A model generated the notes under the pieces. It searched no databases. It was not told the DNA's origin and worked only from the letters and a program-made list of their open reading frames with translations. Shown piece by piece: positions 35,014 to 44,851 of a stretch of DNA of 64,000 nucleotides (position 1 is its first letter; the number at the start of each line of letters is the position of its first letter). Position numbers and translations under genes: made by a program. Source of the DNA: Hyphomicrobiales bacterium (lineage in GTDB: Bacteria > Pseudomonadota > Alphaproteobacteria > Rhizobiales > Rhizobiaceae); NCBI GenBank assembly GCA_900466875.1, contig UBNQ01000009.1, positions 1-64,000 of the forward strand. Reading direction: 5' to 3'.

Positions 35014-36324
35014 TCACCCGATCCGTTCAATGACCACCGGAGACGCCAGCGGCGCGTTCGCGTCTATACGGTAGCTTGCGAGCAAGGCCTGACCTGCGCG
35101 ATCGGCCTGTTCCCGGGATGCGGCGTGAACGCGCGCGATCGGTTGGCCTCTCTCTATCGCGGAACCCAACGGAAGAATGCGGTCGAAGCCGACGCTGTGA
35201 TCGATCGTGTCGGAGGTCTGACGGCGCCCTCCTCCCATATCCACGACGGCAAGGCCCGTAGCGCGGGCATCGCAGGCGGCGAGATAGCCACCGGCCGGGG
35301 CGGTCACATCCAGGATGACCCGGGCATGCGGCAGATAGGTTTGCGGGCGCTCGCAGAAATCGGCGGGACCGCCGAGCGCATGGACCATGCGGGCGAAGGT
35401 TTCCATGGCCTGCCCGGACGAGAGCACTGACCGCGCCATGTTTTCGCCCTCGGCAAGGTTTGGGACGAGGCCCGCTTGGACCAGCATTTCCGCCACTTCC
35501 GCCAGCACGATGGTCTCAAGCCGCGTGCCCGCCTTGTGGCGGGCGAGGAAATGCACGCAATTTGCCACTTCCAGCGCGTTGCCGGCAGCATCGGCCAGCG
35601 GCTGGTTCATGTCGGTAATCAGGGCTACGGTCGGCACGCCTGCGCCATTGGCGACATCGACGAGCGAGCGGGCCAGAACGCGGGCTTCAGCGATATCCTG
35701 CATGAAGGCACCGCTGCCGACCTTGACGTCCATCAGCAGCGTCTGCAGGCCGGCGGCCAGCTTTTTCGACAGGATGGAGGCGGTGATCAGCGGCACGGAT
35801 TCGACCGTCGCCGTCACATCGCGGATGGCATAGAGACGTCGGTCCGCGGGCGCGAGATTCGAGGTCTGGCCGACGATGGCGCAGCCGACATCCTTCACTA
35901 CATTAGAGAAACGCGCCTGGTCAGGCGCGATGTCATAACCCGGGATGGATTGCAGCTTGTCCAGCGTGCCGCCGGTATGACCAAGGCCACGGCCGGAAAT
36001 CATCGGGACGGCCAGACCGCAAGCGGCAGCGATGGGTGCGAGCATGAGCGAGACATTGTCGCCAACACCGCCGGTCGAATGCTTGTCGGCAATGGGACGG
36101 TCGATTTCGCTCCATTTCAGGACAGAGCCCGAATCGCGCATGGCAAGTGTCAACGCCACCGTCTCATTGCGGGACATGTCCCGAAAAAATACAGCCATGG
36201 CAAAGGCGGCGGCCTGAGCCTCCGAGACGGCGCCGTTCGTGACGCCGGCAACGAAGGCCGTGATCTCTTCGTTCGAAAGACCATGGCCGTCGCGCTTTCG
36301 GCGAATGATTTCCTGCGGCAGCAT
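35014..36324 (-). CDS. deoA: thymidine phosphorylase
   Basis: 436 aa. It splits thymidine (and deoxyuridine) to base and deoxyribose-1-phosphate. The family signature [20 protein letters not shown] is present, with phosphate-site residues in [14 protein letters not shown]. Length matches E. coli DeoA (440). It follows deoC by nine bases, in an operon with pnp and cdd. Confidence 0.96.
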   Translation of the reverse strand: MLPQEIIRRKRDGHGLSNEEITAFVAGVTNGAVSEAQAAAFAMAVFFRDMSRNETVALTLAMRDSGSVLKWSEIDRPIADKHSTGGVGDNVSLMLAPIAAACGLAVPMISGRGLGHTGGTLDKLQSIPGYDIAPDQARFSNVVKDVGCAIVGQTSNLAPADRRLYAIRDVTATVESVPLITASILSKKLAAGLQTLLMDVKVGSGAFMQDIAEARVLARSLVDVANGAGVPTVALITDMNQPLADAAGNALEVANCVHFLARHKAGTRLETIVLAEVAEMLVQAGLVPNLAEGENMARSVLSSGQAMETFARMVHALGGPADFCERPQTYLPHARVILDVTAPAGGYLAACDARATGLAVVDMGGGRRQTSDTIDHSVGFDRILPLGSAIERGQPIARVHAASREQADRAGQALLASYRIDANAPLASPVVIERIG

Positions 36325-36333
36325 GCCGTGCCG

Positions 36334-37104
36334 TCAATAGCCGGCAGCGGCGCGCGGCGCAGTCGTTCCGCCCAGAACCGCCAGGATATCGTCGAGCAGG
36401 CTGGAGGCGCCGAACCGGAAGGTCGAGGGCATGACCCAATTCGGCCCCAGAATGCTTTCGGCAAGCCTCAGATAGAGGTCTGCATCCGCAACCGTGGAAA
36501 CTCCACCCGCCGGCTTGAAGCCAACCTTGGCCTTGGACTCGCGGATCGCCCGCAGCATGATATCGGCGGCTTCCAGCGTTGCGTTGACAGAGACCTTGCC
36601 GGTCGAGGTCTTGATGAAATCGGCTCCGGCGGCAATCGCCAGTTCGGAAGCACGCTTGACCAGCGCCATATCCTTCAACTCGCCGGTCTCGAGAATGACC
36701 TTGAGGGTGGATTGCGAGCAGGCGGCGCGAACGGCCTGGACCATCGTCGTGACGGCCGCTTCATCACCGGCGATGAAGGCCTTGTAGGGGATGACGAGGT
36801 CGATCTCGTCGGCTCCGTCCTCGACGGCCTTGCGGGTTTCCTCGACCACATCGGCCACGGCGAGATCACCGGAGGGGAAGTTGACGACGGTCGCAATGCG
36901 CACCGGATGGCCGGCACCGAGGACCTGCCGGGCATGAGCGACAAAGCGCGGCCAGATGCAGATCGCAGCGCTGTTGCCATAGGGCGTCTGGGCGCGCAGG
37001 CACAGGTTTTCGATCGCGGCATTGTCGCAATCGTCACGCAGGTTCGTCAGGTCGAGAAGAGACAGGGCAAATGCCGCAGCCTCGCGCGGGCTCTGCAGTT
37101 CCAT
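36334..37104 (-). CDS. deoC: deoxyribose-phosphate aldolase
   Basis: A 256-aa class I aldolase cleaving deoxyribose-5-phosphate to acetaldehyde and glyceraldehyde-3-phosphate. The Schiff-base Lys lies in FIKTSTGK and the second active Lys in VGFKPAGGV. The ATG at 37104 follows GGAGG and is chosen over the longer frame. Confidence 0.95.
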   Translation of the reverse strand: MELQSPREAAAFALSLLDLTNLRDDCDNAAIENLCLRAQTPYGNSAAICIWPRFVAHARQVLGAGHPVRIATVVNFPSGDLAVADVVEETRKAVEDGADEIDLVIPYKAFIAGDEAAVTTMVQAVRAACSQSTLKVILETGELKDMALVKRASELAIAAGADFIKTSTGKVSVNATLEAADIMLRAIRESKAKVGFKPAGGVSTVADADLYLRLAESILGPNWVMPSTFRFGASSLLDDILAVLGGTTAPRAAAGY

Positions 37105-37210
37105 GGTGTCCTCCGGTGTGGATTGAAGTGCAAGTTTTAGCGTTGAACCGATTTGATTCAACCCGCATAGGTCGCGAAATGTGGTATCTTGCCGCTAGTG
37201 CCTTGATAAG

Positions 37211-38008
37211 TCAGGCATCGCGGCTGAGCATTTCATGCAGGACTGCGGCGAGCCGGGCGCCGCCGACCGGGGCCATGTCCTTGGTTTCCTCGTGGCTGAG
37301 TTCGGCGCCGGTCATGCCGGCCCCATAATTGGTGACAACCGAGGCGGCGGCAACCTTGAGCCCGAAATAACGGGCGAGGATGACTTCCGGCACGGTGGAC
37401 ATGCCGACGGCATCGGCGCCCAGCGTGCGCGCCATGCGGATTTCCGCCGGCGTTTCGAAGCTCGGACCGGAGAACCACATGTAGACGCCCTGATATAGCG
37501 TCACACCGGCGCGGATCGCAGCGTTGCGCATCTTCAACGCCAGATCGTCGTCATAGGCGCTGGTCATGCCGACGAAACGGCGATCGCCGTGTTCGCCGAT
37601 CAGCGGGTTCATGCCGGAATAGTTGATATGGTCGGTGATCTGCATGACCGAACCGGGCGGCATGTCTTCGCGTACCGAACCGGCCGAATTGGTGAGGATC
37701 AGCGACTGAACGCCGAGGCCCTTCAGCACCTGAAGGGGAATGCGCATGGCCTTGGGATCGCCATGCTCATAATAATGCGCGCGGCCGGAAAGCATGATGA
37801 CCGGCTGGCTGCCGAGATAACCCGCCACCAGTTCTCCCGCATGGCCGGTGACGCCGCTGACCGGAAAACCTTCGAGGTCCCGGTAGGAAATGCGGATTTG
37901 GTCCGTCACGCCTTCCACCAGCGAGCCCAAGCCGGAACCCAGCACGATCGCCACGCGCGGCACGAGGCCATCCAGCCGTTCGACCAGCAGATCGGTTACC
38001 GTCGTCAT
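37211..38008 (-). CDS. purine nucleoside phosphorylase (trimeric PNP type)
   Basis: 265 aa of the low-molecular-mass PNP family. The phosphate site includes VLGSGLG and SGRAHYYE; the base site includes LTNSAGSV, FSGPSFETPAEIRM and VVTNYGAGM. It cleaves (deoxy)inosine and guanosine. ATG 38008 overlaps the cdd stop by four bases, so the pair is translationally coupled; the long upstream frame is a shadow of cdd. Confidence 0.94.
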   Translation of the reverse strand: MTTVTDLLVERLDGLVPRVAIVLGSGLGSLVEGVTDQIRISYRDLEGFPVSGVTGHAGELVAGYLGSQPVIMLSGRAHYYEHGDPKAMRIPLQVLKGLGVQSLILTNSAGSVREDMPPGSVMQITDHINYSGMNPLIGEHGDRRFVGMTSAYDDDLALKMRNAAIRAGVTLYQGVYMWFSGPSFETPAEIRMARTLGADAVGMSTVPEVILARYFGLKVAAASVVTNYGAGMTGAELSHEETKDMAPVGGARLAAVLHEMLSRDA

Positions 38009-38397
38009 CTGATGACATCCGTTTCGAAAGCATAGGGAAGCAGCTCGGCCATGGTCACAGTCTTGGCCACACCAACCTCGTTGCAGAGATGGATGCGGGT
38101 ATCGGCCGAGGCGAATTCCGAGATTTTTTGCCGGCAGCCGCCGCACGGCGTGCAGAGCGGCAGCTTTTCGGCGATCACCGCTAGCTCGACGATCTTCTTT
38201 CCACCGCCCATGACCATGGCGCCGATCGCCGTCGGTTCGGCGCACCAGCCCTGGGGGAATGACAGGTTCTCGATATTGGCACCGAGATAGATTTTTCCGT
38301 CATCGGCGCGCAGAGCCACGCCGACCGGGAACTTGGAATAGGGTGCGTGAGCCTTGGTCATCGCGTCGCGGGCGGCTTCGAACAGTTCGTGAGACAT
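38005..38397 (-). CDS. cdd: cytidine deaminase
   Basis: A 130-aa homotetrameric-type enzyme that deaminates (deoxy)cytidine. Zinc ligands and the catalytic Glu are in WCAEPTA and PCGGCRQ. It starts three bases after the permease stop, directly behind the nucleoside transporter genes, so imported nucleosides meet their catabolic enzymes from the same operon. Confidence 0.95.
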   Translation of the reverse strand: MSHELFEAARDAMTKAHAPYSKFPVGVALRADDGKIYLGANIENLSFPQGWCAEPTAIGAMVMGGGKKIVELAVIAEKLPLCTPCGGCRQKISEFASADTRIHLCNEVGVAKTVTMAELLPYAFETDVIR

Positions 38398-38400
38398 ATC

Positions 38401-39372
38401 TCAACGCTCCTTGGTATAGGCAACGCCGCCGGCCTTGGGCGGGCGGGCGACGCCGATGAAGCCGGCCAGCAGCACGCAGGTGAGGATATAGGGCAGCGCC
38501 TGGAAAATCTGCACCGGAACCTCGCCGATCATCGGGATAGACTTGCCCTGCATGAAATTGGCGAAGGCATCGAGGAAACCGAAAAGCAGGCAGGCGAACA
38601 TGACCGGCACCGGCTTCCACTTGGCGAAGATCAGCGCGGCGAGTGCGATATAGCCCTTGCCGGCCGACATGTTGTTGATGAAGGCGGCGGACTGGGCGAT
38701 CGACAGATAGGTGCCGGCAAAACCAGCAAGGAAGCCGGTGACGATCAGCGCGCGGTAGCGCAGCCAGACGACCGACACACCGGCCGTATCGACGGCGCCC
38801 GGATTTTCACCCACGGCGCGAAGGCGCAGGCCGAAGCGGGTGCGATAGAGAACCCACCAGGAGAGCGGCACCATGAGGAAAGCGATATAGGTGAGGATAT
38901 TGTTGCCGGAAATGACGTTGGCATAAAGCGGGCCGATGATCGGTACATCGCGCATCATTTCGGCGCCCGGCAGGACGATGCCGGAGAAACGGCCTTCCGG
39001 AGGCACCTGCCCCGTGCGGCCACCCTGGTTGAACCAGGCGGTACCGAGCACGATGGTCAGGCCTGCCGCGATGAAATTCAGCGCCACGCCGGAGACGATC
39101 TGGTTGCCGCGATTGGTGATCGAGGCAAAGCCGTGCAGCATGGAGAAGATGATCGAGACGAAAATACCGGCGCCAAGCCCCGCCCAGGCATTGCCCGTCC
39201 AGTAGGCGGCACAGGCCGCGGCGAAGGCGGATGCCAGCATCTTGCCTTCGAGGCCGATATCGAAAATGCCGGCGCGCTCGGAGAAAAGGCCTGCGAGTGC
39301 GGTGAACAACAGCGGGATGGACAGGCGGATCGCCGAACCGAGAATGCTGACGAAGGTGTCGAAATATTCCAT
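38401..39372 (-). CDS. nucleoside ABC transporter permease (second subunit)
   Basis: A 323-aa BPD_transp_2-family permease with about nine hydrophobic helices, including PLLFTALAGLFSERAGIFDIGLEG, which carries the ATPase-contact EGxM loop. It pairs with the permease at 39375, two bases upstream. ATG 39372 (MEYFDTFVSILG) is used; the longer frame is a shadow. Confidence 0.92.
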   Translation of the reverse strand: MEYFDTFVSILGSAIRLSIPLLFTALAGLFSERAGIFDIGLEGKMLASAFAAACAAYWTGNAWAGLGAGIFVSIIFSMLHGFASITNRGNQIVSGVALNFIAAGLTIVLGTAWFNQGGRTGQVPPEGRFSGIVLPGAEMMRDVPIIGPLYANVISGNNILTYIAFLMVPLSWWVLYRTRFGLRLRAVGENPGAVDTAGVSVVWLRYRALIVTGFLAGFAGTYLSIAQSAAFINNMSAGKGYIALAALIFAKWKPVPVMFACLLFGFLDAFANFMQGKSIPMIGEVPVQIFQALPYILTCVLLAGFIGVARPPKAGGVAYTKER

Positions 39373-39374
39373 GG

Positions 39375-40478
39375 CTATTTCCCCGTCGCCGTCTGATAGA
39401 GCCGCACCATGGCCGGGCGCAGCATATATTCCAGCGCGCCGGCAAAAAAGATGACGAGGCCCTGGATGACCACGATCATGTCGCGGGTGATGTTCGGCAT
39501 CTCGAAGGAAAGATCGGCGCCGCCCTGATAGAGGATGCCGAACAGGATCGCCGCGAGGACGATACCGACCGGATGGCTTCGTCCCATCAGCGAAACGGCA
39601 ATGCCGACAAAACCCGCACCGGCGACGAATTCCACCTGCAGACGGGCCGAGGCACCCATGACCGCATTGAGCGACATCATGCCGGCAAGGCCGCCTGAAA
39701 TCAGCATGGCGATGATGACGGTACGGACATAAGGAATGCCGGCGTAAACGGCAGCCGTCGGGCTGATGCCGAGCGTTCGCATCTCGTAACCCAGCTTGGT
39801 GCGCCAGATCAGCAGCCAGACGAGATAACACATCACCAATGCGATGATGAAGGAGACGTTGAAGGGCGCCGGGCCGAGCTTCAGGCCGAACAGCGCCATA
39901 AGCCAATCGAGCTTGGGAAGCTGCCCGCCCGCAAGAAACGTGCGGGTTTCCGGCGCCATCTTGCCGGGAACGATGAACACGTTCACTAGCAGGTACACCA
40001 TCAGGGCTGCGCCGATGAAATTGAACATGATGGTGGTGATGACGATATGGCTGCCCCGCTTGGCCTGCAGCCAGGCGGGGATGAAGGCCCATGCAGCGCC
40101 GAAGAGAGCCGCGCCGACAACGGCGAAGGGCATGGTGACGTACCACGGCACGTAATGATCGAGCGACAGCGCAACCAGAGCCGCGCCCAGACCGCCGACA
40201 TAGGCCTGGCCTTCGGAACCGATATTGAACAGGCCGGCATGGAAGGCGACGGCAACGGAAAGGCCGGTGAAGATGAAGCTCGTGGCGTAAAACAGAGTGA
40301 AGCCGATCGCATCACCGCGACCGAGCGCGCCCTGGATGAGGAAGTTCAGCGCTTCGAGCGGATTTTCACCGATTGCCCAGACGACCAGTCCGGAAAACAG
40401 GAATGCCAGGATGAGGTTCAACAGCGGGATGACGCCGTAATTGATCCAGGCTGGCAGTGGGACCGAAGCCGTGCTCAT
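39375..40478 (-). CDS. nucleoside ABC transporter permease (first subunit)
   Basis: A 367-aa inner-membrane permease with 8-10 helices and the conserved AFHAGLFNIGSEGQAYVGG coupling segment. It forms a heterodimer with the next gene product. The family (YufP/NupP-like) imports purine and pyrimidine nucleosides with a BMP-type binding protein, consistent with the adjoining catabolic genes. Confidence 0.92.
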   Translation of the reverse strand: MSTASVPLPAWINYGVIPLLNLILAFLFSGLVVWAIGENPLEALNFLIQGALGRGDAIGFTLFYATSFIFTGLSVAVAFHAGLFNIGSEGQAYVGGLGAALVALSLDHYVPWYVTMPFAVVGAALFGAAWAFIPAWLQAKRGSHIVITTIMFNFIGAALMVYLLVNVFIVPGKMAPETRTFLAGGQLPKLDWLMALFGLKLGPAPFNVSFIIALVMCYLVWLLIWRTKLGYEMRTLGISPTAAVYAGIPYVRTVIIAMLISGGLAGMMSLNAVMGASARLQVEFVAGAGFVGIAVSLMGRSHPVGIVLAAILFGILYQGGADLSFEMPNITRDMIVVIQGLVIFFAGALEYMLRPAMVRLYQTATGK

Positions 40479-40557
40479 GCGCCCCTCCCCTTCCGCCCGG
40501 TTCCGATCCGTGCTTCGTTCATCCCATACTCCGAAATCTTCTTGTATGCCGAGATCG

Positions 40558-42084
40558 TCACGCTGCGATCCCCGCCATCATCAGGCCAAGCGTCTGTTCA
40601 TCCGCATCCGAGGTCTTTTCGCCGACGACCTTGCCGGCGAACATGACGAGGATGCGATCCGACAACGAGCGGATCTCATCGAGTTCGACCGAAACCAGAA
40701 GCACAGCCTTGCCGGCACCGCGCATTTCGATGATGCGCCGGTGAATGAATTCGATCGCGCCGATATCGACGCCGCGGGTCGGCTGGCCGACCAGGAGCAT
40801 TTTCGGATCACGCTCGATTTCGCGCGCCACGACGATCTTCTGCTGGTTGCCACCGGAAAAATTGGCGGTCTTCAGCCGCGCGTTGGGCGGGCGGATATCG
40901 TATTTTTCGATCTGCTCCTCGGCGCTTTTGCGGACAGCATCGAGATCCAGCATCGAACCGCGCCCATAACGCGGGTCGTGGTGATAACCGAGGATGGAAT
41001 TTTCATATTCCTCGAATTTCAGTACCAGCCCCATATGATGCCGGTCTTCGGGAATATGCGCGAGGCCGAGCTGGCGCAGAGCTGCGGGATCGGCGGCGCC
41101 CACCGGCTTGCCATCGATCAAGATTTCACCCGAGACAGGCTTGCGGATGCCAGCCAATGCCTCGAGCAGCTCCGACTGGCCGTTGCCGGCAACGCCGGCG
41201 ATGCCGACGATCTCGCCGGCTCTTACATCGAAGGACACGTCGTCGACCATGGTGACGCCGCGGCCGTCCTTCACCGTCAGGTTCTTCACCGACAGAAGCA
41301 CCGGGCCGGGATTGGCGTCGCCCTTTTCGACCCGCAGCAGCACGCGGCGGCCGACCATCAGTTCGGCGAGTTCGGTAACCGTGGTTTCGGCAGTCTTGCG
41401 GGTCGCGACCATCTCGCCGCGGCGCATGACGGATACCGTGTCGGTGATCGCCATGATCTCGCGCAGCTTGTGGGTGATGAGGATGATCGTCTTGCCCTGA
41501 TCGCGCAGGACCTGAAGGATGCGGAACAAATGATCGGCTTCCGCCGGGGTCAACACGCCCGTCGGCTCGTCGAGGATCAGAATATCGGCGCCGCGATACA
41601 GCGCCTTCAGAATTTCGACGCGCTGCTGGTTGCCTACCGGCAGTTCCTCGATCAGCGCATCCGGGTCGACGTCCAGACCGTAATCCGTCTCCAGCCGCTT
41701 CAGCTCCTTGCGCGCACCGGCCACGCCCTTGGCAAGCAACTGCCCGCCTTCGGCGCCCAGCATGACGTTTTCGAGCACGGTGAAGTTTTCGACCAGCATG
41801 AAATGCTGGTGGACCATGCCGATGCCAGCCGCGATGGCGGCCTGGCTGTCGCGGATCGTGACGGGCCTGCCTTGGATACGGATTTCGCCCTCGTCGGCAT
41901 GGTAGAAGCCGTAAAGGATCGACATCAGCGTCGACTTGCCGGCACCGTTTTCACCGATGATCCCGTGGATGGACCCCTTGCCGACGGAAAGGTTGATATT
42001 CTTGTTCGCATGGACCGTTCCGAACTTCTTGTCGATGCCGACAAGCTCGATGGCGGGCTCATTCGCTGAAGACTGAAGGTTCAA
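40558..42084 (-). CDS. nucleoside ABC transporter ATPase (two NBDs)
   Basis: About 508 aa with two fused ABC domains. The first has an intact Walker A (GENGAGKST) and Walker B (LILDEPT), with a modified signature (LPVGNQQRVEI). The second lacks a Walker A Lys (AGVAGNGQSEL) but has FSGGNQQK and a LLVGQPTRGVD Walker B region, as is usual in RbsA/YufO-type proteins. No ATG fits: the open frame begins with a TTG inside the T-run of the upstream terminator (42111). TTG 42084, with AAGG upstream, is my preferred start. Confidence 0.9.
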   Translation of the reverse strand: MNLQSSANEPAIELVGIDKKFGTVHANKNINLSVGKGSIHGIIGENGAGKSTLMSILYGFYHADEGEIRIQGRPVTIRDSQAAIAAGIGMVHQHFMLVENFTVLENVMLGAEGGQLLAKGVAGARKELKRLETDYGLDVDPDALIEELPVGNQQRVEILKALYRGADILILDEPTGVLTPAEADHLFRILQVLRDQGKTIILITHKLREIMAITDTVSVMRRGEMVATRKTAETTVTELAELMVGRRVLLRVEKGDANPGPVLLSVKNLTVKDGRGVTMVDDVSFDVRAGEIVGIAGVAGNGQSELLEALAGIRKPVSGEILIDGKPVGAADPAALRQLGLAHIPEDRHHMGLVLKFEEYENSILGYHHDPRYGRGSMLDLDAVRKSAEEQIEKYDIRPPNARLKTANFSGGNQQKIVVAREIERDPKMLLVGQPTRGVDIGAIEFIHRRIIEMRGAGKAVLLVSVELDEIRSLSDRILVMFAGKVVGEKTSDADEQTLGLMMAGIAA

Positions 42085-42109
42085 TGGCTCGACCTTGATC
42101 TCTATATGC

Positions 42110-42144
42110 AAAAAGGGCGCATGACGGTTTCCGCCATGCGCCCC
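42110..42144 (-). terminator. terminator or attenuator between the BMP and ATPase genes
   Basis: On the minus strand a 13-base stem (GGGCGCATGGCGG with one mismatch) has an AAA loop and is followed by TTTTT. It lies directly between the binding-protein gene and its ATPase; partial read-through would give the usual excess of binding protein. Confidence 0.88.
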
Positions 42145-42157
42145 TTCGATCCTTGAC

Positions 42158-43150
42158 TCACATCGGGCAGGAATTGTCCGTCATGTAGTCATGCACCTTG
42201 ACGGTGCCGGCAACGATATCGGCCTTGGCCTTGTCGAGCGCGGTCTGCATTTCCGGCGTGATCAGAGCCTTGTTGCTGTCGTCGATTGCAGCGACGACAC
42301 CGCCGTCCTTGATGCCGTTCGACTGGACACCAGCGGTGAACTTGTCTTCCGCAGTATCCTTGTAGGCATTGTAGACGGCCAGATCGACGCGCTTGACCAT
42401 GGAGGTCAGAACCGAACCGGGATGGACATGGTTCTGGTTGCTATCGACGCCGATCGAAAGCTTCTTGTTGTCGGCAGCCGTCTGCAGCACGCCCAGGCCC
42501 GATGCACCAGCTGCCGCGTAGATCACGTCAGCGCCCTGATCGATCTGGTTCTTGGTGAGTTCACCGGCACGAACCGGATCGTTCCAGGCCGCACCCGTGG
42601 TGCCGACCATGTTCTGGAAAACCTGCATATCGGCCTTCACAGACTTGGCGCCCTGAACGTAGCCACAGCCGAACTTGCGGATCAGCGGGATATCCATGCC
42701 GCCAACGAAGCCGACCTTGCCGGTCTTGGAGGCCATGCCGGCGAGAAGGCCAACGAGATAGGAGCCTTCCGCTTCGTTGTAAACGACCGAACGTACATTC
42801 GGGAGATCGACCACCGAGTCGACGATAACGAATTTGGTATCCGGGAATTCACCGGCAACCTTCTCCATGGCCGAGGTCCAGGCGAAGGAAACGGCGATGA
42901 CCGGGTTATAACCACGGCTCGCAAAGTTGCGGATCGCCTGCTCGCCCTGCGTATCGCTGGTCGGCTCGAAATCGCGGTATTCGGTGCCGGTTTCCTTCTT
43001 GTACATCTCGGCGCCGGCATAGGCGGCCTCATTGAAGGATTTATCGAACTTGCCACCGGTGCCATAGACAAGCGCCGGCTTGATCTCGGCGGCCAGCGCT
43101 GTCGTCGACATCGCAGCCACGGCAAGAAGGCTCAAAAGGGTTTTCTTCAT
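42158..43150 (-). CDS. BMP-family nucleoside-binding lipoprotein/periplasmic protein
   Basis: A 330-aa solute-binding protein of the PnrA/Med family. It has a signal peptide (LLSLLAVAAMSTTALAAE) and family motifs GGKFDKSFNEAAYAGAE, GYNPVIAVSF and VGFVGGMDIPLIRKF. No lipobox Cys is seen, so it is soluble in the periplasm. It delivers nucleosides to the permease pair. ATG 43150 begins MKKTLLSLL; longer frames lack a ribosome site. Confidence 0.94.
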   Translation of the reverse strand: MKKTLLSLLAVAAMSTTALAAEIKPALVYGTGGKFDKSFNEAAYAGAEMYKKETGTEYRDFEPTSDTQGEQAIRNFASRGYNPVIAVSFAWTSAMEKVAGEFPDTKFVIVDSVVDLPNVRSVVYNEAEGSYLVGLLAGMASKTGKVGFVGGMDIPLIRKFGCGYVQGAKSVKADMQVFQNMVGTTGAAWNDPVRAGELTKNQIDQGADVIYAAAGASGLGVLQTAADNKKLSIGVDSNQNHVHPGSVLTSMVKRVDLAVYNAYKDTAEDKFTAGVQSNGIKDGGVVAAIDDSNKALITPEMQTALDKAKADIVAGTVKVHDYMTDNSCPM

Positions 43151-43331
43151 GGTGCAGCCCTGTTTTTTTAAGTTTATGTCCTCCCGCGGGTCCGGCAAGC
43201 CGACGCCATGCGGTTACCGCCCCCTCTTCGAAGGCTTGGCTATACCTACTCTTGCATGTGCGCCAGAAAAATTCACCAGATTTTTTTCATCCGATAAAAA
43301 CGCCTATCCCTTTGGCAGCCTGCATGAATTT

Positions 43332-43357
43332 GCCGCGGACCTGCACAAATCCGCGGC
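43332..43357. terminator. GC-rich hairpin downstream of msrA
   Basis: Perfect 8-base arms GCCGCGGA/TCCGCGGC with a 10-base loop. It sits 25 bases after the msrA stop on the minus strand; the following bases are AAATTC, not a T-run, so terminator function is uncertain. Confidence 0.4.
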
Positions 43358-43381
43358 GTTCGAAATTACATGATCGCAGGC

Positions 43382-44041
43382 TCAAGCCGCCTGGCCGACC
43401 GGGCAGGAAACACCCGTGCCCTTGAGGCCGCAGTAACCAGCCGGATTCTTGGCGAGATACTGCTGGTGATAGTCTTCCGCGTAATAGAATGTGGGCACGG
43501 GCGCGAGTTCCGTGGTGATCGGCGTATCGCGGCCGGCCTTGGTGAGCGCATCCTGGAAGACATCCAGCGCCCCGCGCGCCTGCTCGGCCTGATCTTCACT
43601 GGTCGTGTAGATGGCCGAACGATAGGTCGTTCCGATATCGTTGCCCTGTCGCATGCCCTGGGTCGGATCGTGCTCCTCGAAGAACACCTTCAGCAGCTGG
43701 CGATAGGAGATGACCTTCGGATCGAAGACGACCTTGACGATCTCGGCATGGCCGGTGAGACCGGTCGTCGTTTCATGATAGGTCGGATTGGGTGTCAGGC
43801 CGCCGGCGTAACCGACCGCGGTGACGTAAACGCCCGGCATTTTCCAGAACAGGCGCTCGGCACCCCAGAAGCAGCCCATGCCGAAATAGGCAATCTCCAG
43901 GCCTTCCGGATAAGGCCCATCGAGCGCCTTGCCATTGACGAAATGGGTCTCGGACGTCGGGATCGCGTCCGGCCTTCCAGGCAGAGCCGCCTCCGACGAG
44001 GGCATTACAGTCTTCTTGTTGAATATCTCATTCAGGAACAT
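43382..44041 (-). CDS. msrA: peptide methionine-S-sulfoxide reductase A
   Basis: A 219-aa enzyme repairing oxidised methionine (S-epimer) in proteins. The nucleophile Cys is in [10 protein letters not shown]. Resolving cysteines are near the C-terminus ([14 protein letters not shown]), so regeneration is via thioredoxin. ATG 44041 has GGAGG upstream. The long N-terminal leader (about 45 aa) before the core matches rhizobial MsrA of E. coli type. Confidence 0.95.
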   Translation of the reverse strand: MFLNEIFNKKTVMPSSEAALPGRPDAIPTSETHFVNGKALDGPYPEGLEIAYFGMGCFWGAERLFWKMPGVYVTAVGYAGGLTPNPTYHETTTGLTGHAEIVKVVFDPKVISYRQLLKVFFEEHDPTQGMRQGNDIGTTYRSAIYTTSEDQAEQARGALDVFQDALTKAGRDTPITTELAPVPTFYYAEDYHQQYLAKNPAGYCGLKGTGVSCPVGQAA

Positions 44042-44100
44042 TTTCTGCCTCCACATGCGGCGACATTCATTTTCAGCTCCGGCCCGGCGCGACTTTCGGT

Positions 44101-44427
44101 TCAGGCTGAGAAACGCCCGGCAAAGGAGCTTCTCCTGTAGCCCAACATCCAGAACAGCAACGCCAGGACCAGGAATACGACACCGGCCGGCTGCGCCAGA
44201 ACCGGCGCCACATAGGGTCGCCATATATCTGCGCTCATATAGTCATCGGCCGACAGTTCTGCCAGTGTCAGACTTTCCGGATCGAGATTGAGCCAGGCAT
44301 TGCCGAGACTGGTCAGCACCACATCGGACGAGGAAACCGACTGGATCGCATCAATCGTGCCGACGAGTACCGCCGCTGCCAGCGCCGCAAAGCTCAGAAA
44401 ATGGAACAATGTCCGCAATGGAGTCAT
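44101..44427 (-). CDS. small two-helix membrane protein, hypothetical
   Basis: 108 aa with helices at about 5-27 ([22 protein letters not shown]) and 75-97 ([19 protein letters not shown]), separated by an acidic periplasmic loop. No family is recognised with confidence. It is 59 bases before msrA on the same strand and may be co-expressed. The start at 44427 follows GGGAAAGGAACC. Confidence 0.7.
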   Translation of the reverse strand: MTPLRTLFHFLSFAALAAAVLVGTIDAIQSVSSSDVVLTSLGNAWLNLDPESLTLAELSADDYMSADIWRPYVAPVLAQPAGVVFLVLALLFWMLGYRRSSFAGRFSA

Positions 44428-44558
44428 CGCGCGGGTTCCTTTCCCTCGGCACTGATTTTCCAGGCGACAGGATAGCGTCGTAGCGGACAAGTGGCAACGC
44501 AGACAAAGCCTTTTGGCGTCGTGCCATTCTGACAAGAACTTGTTATTGGGGGATAAAA

Positions 44559-44633
44559 TGGTGCTGCTAGAGAGATTTGAACTCTCGGCCTCTCCCTTAC
44601 CAAGGGAGTGCTCTACCCCTGAGCTATAGCAGC
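44559..44633 (-). tRNA. tRNA-Thr (GGT)
   Basis: Reading the minus strand: acceptor GCTGCTA/TAGCAGC, D arm GCTCAGGGGTAGAGC, anticodon stem CTCCC/GGGAG with loop TTGGTAA (anticodon GGT), T arm GAGAGTTCAAATCTCTC, and encoded CCA. Confidence 0.96.
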
Positions 44634-44851
44634 ATCTGAGCGGCGCGGTTGATCCCGCGTCGTTGGTGAGCGGCCTATTGCCATAGGTTCATGATGAGCG
44701 CAAGCGGCAATTCAACTATTTTGTTCATAACGGTGACGGCCACAAGGGAGCATCGACAGAGACGAAACCCGTAATTGCGCCGAGGATCCGCTCCGGAAAC
44801 CGTTGGACGGCAGGGCGGCAAAGCCGCCCCACCAAGTGCTCAGCCTGATGT
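44634..44851. other. intergenic region between tRNA-Thr and MFS gene
   Basis: 218 bases without a supported gene. A GGCGGC-AAA-GCCGCC hairpin lies at about 44815-44829, just past the MFS stop on the minus strand; no T-run follows. Confidence 0.4.

Noticed and set aside
35476..37140. 554-codon plus-strand frame opposite deoA/deoC
   Set aside because: Antisense shadow with no recognisable domain.
43151..43381. Nucleobase riboswitch before the BMP gene
   Set aside because: No purine-, preQ1- or other known aptamer core could be recognised by eye; only a GC hairpin near msrA is clear.
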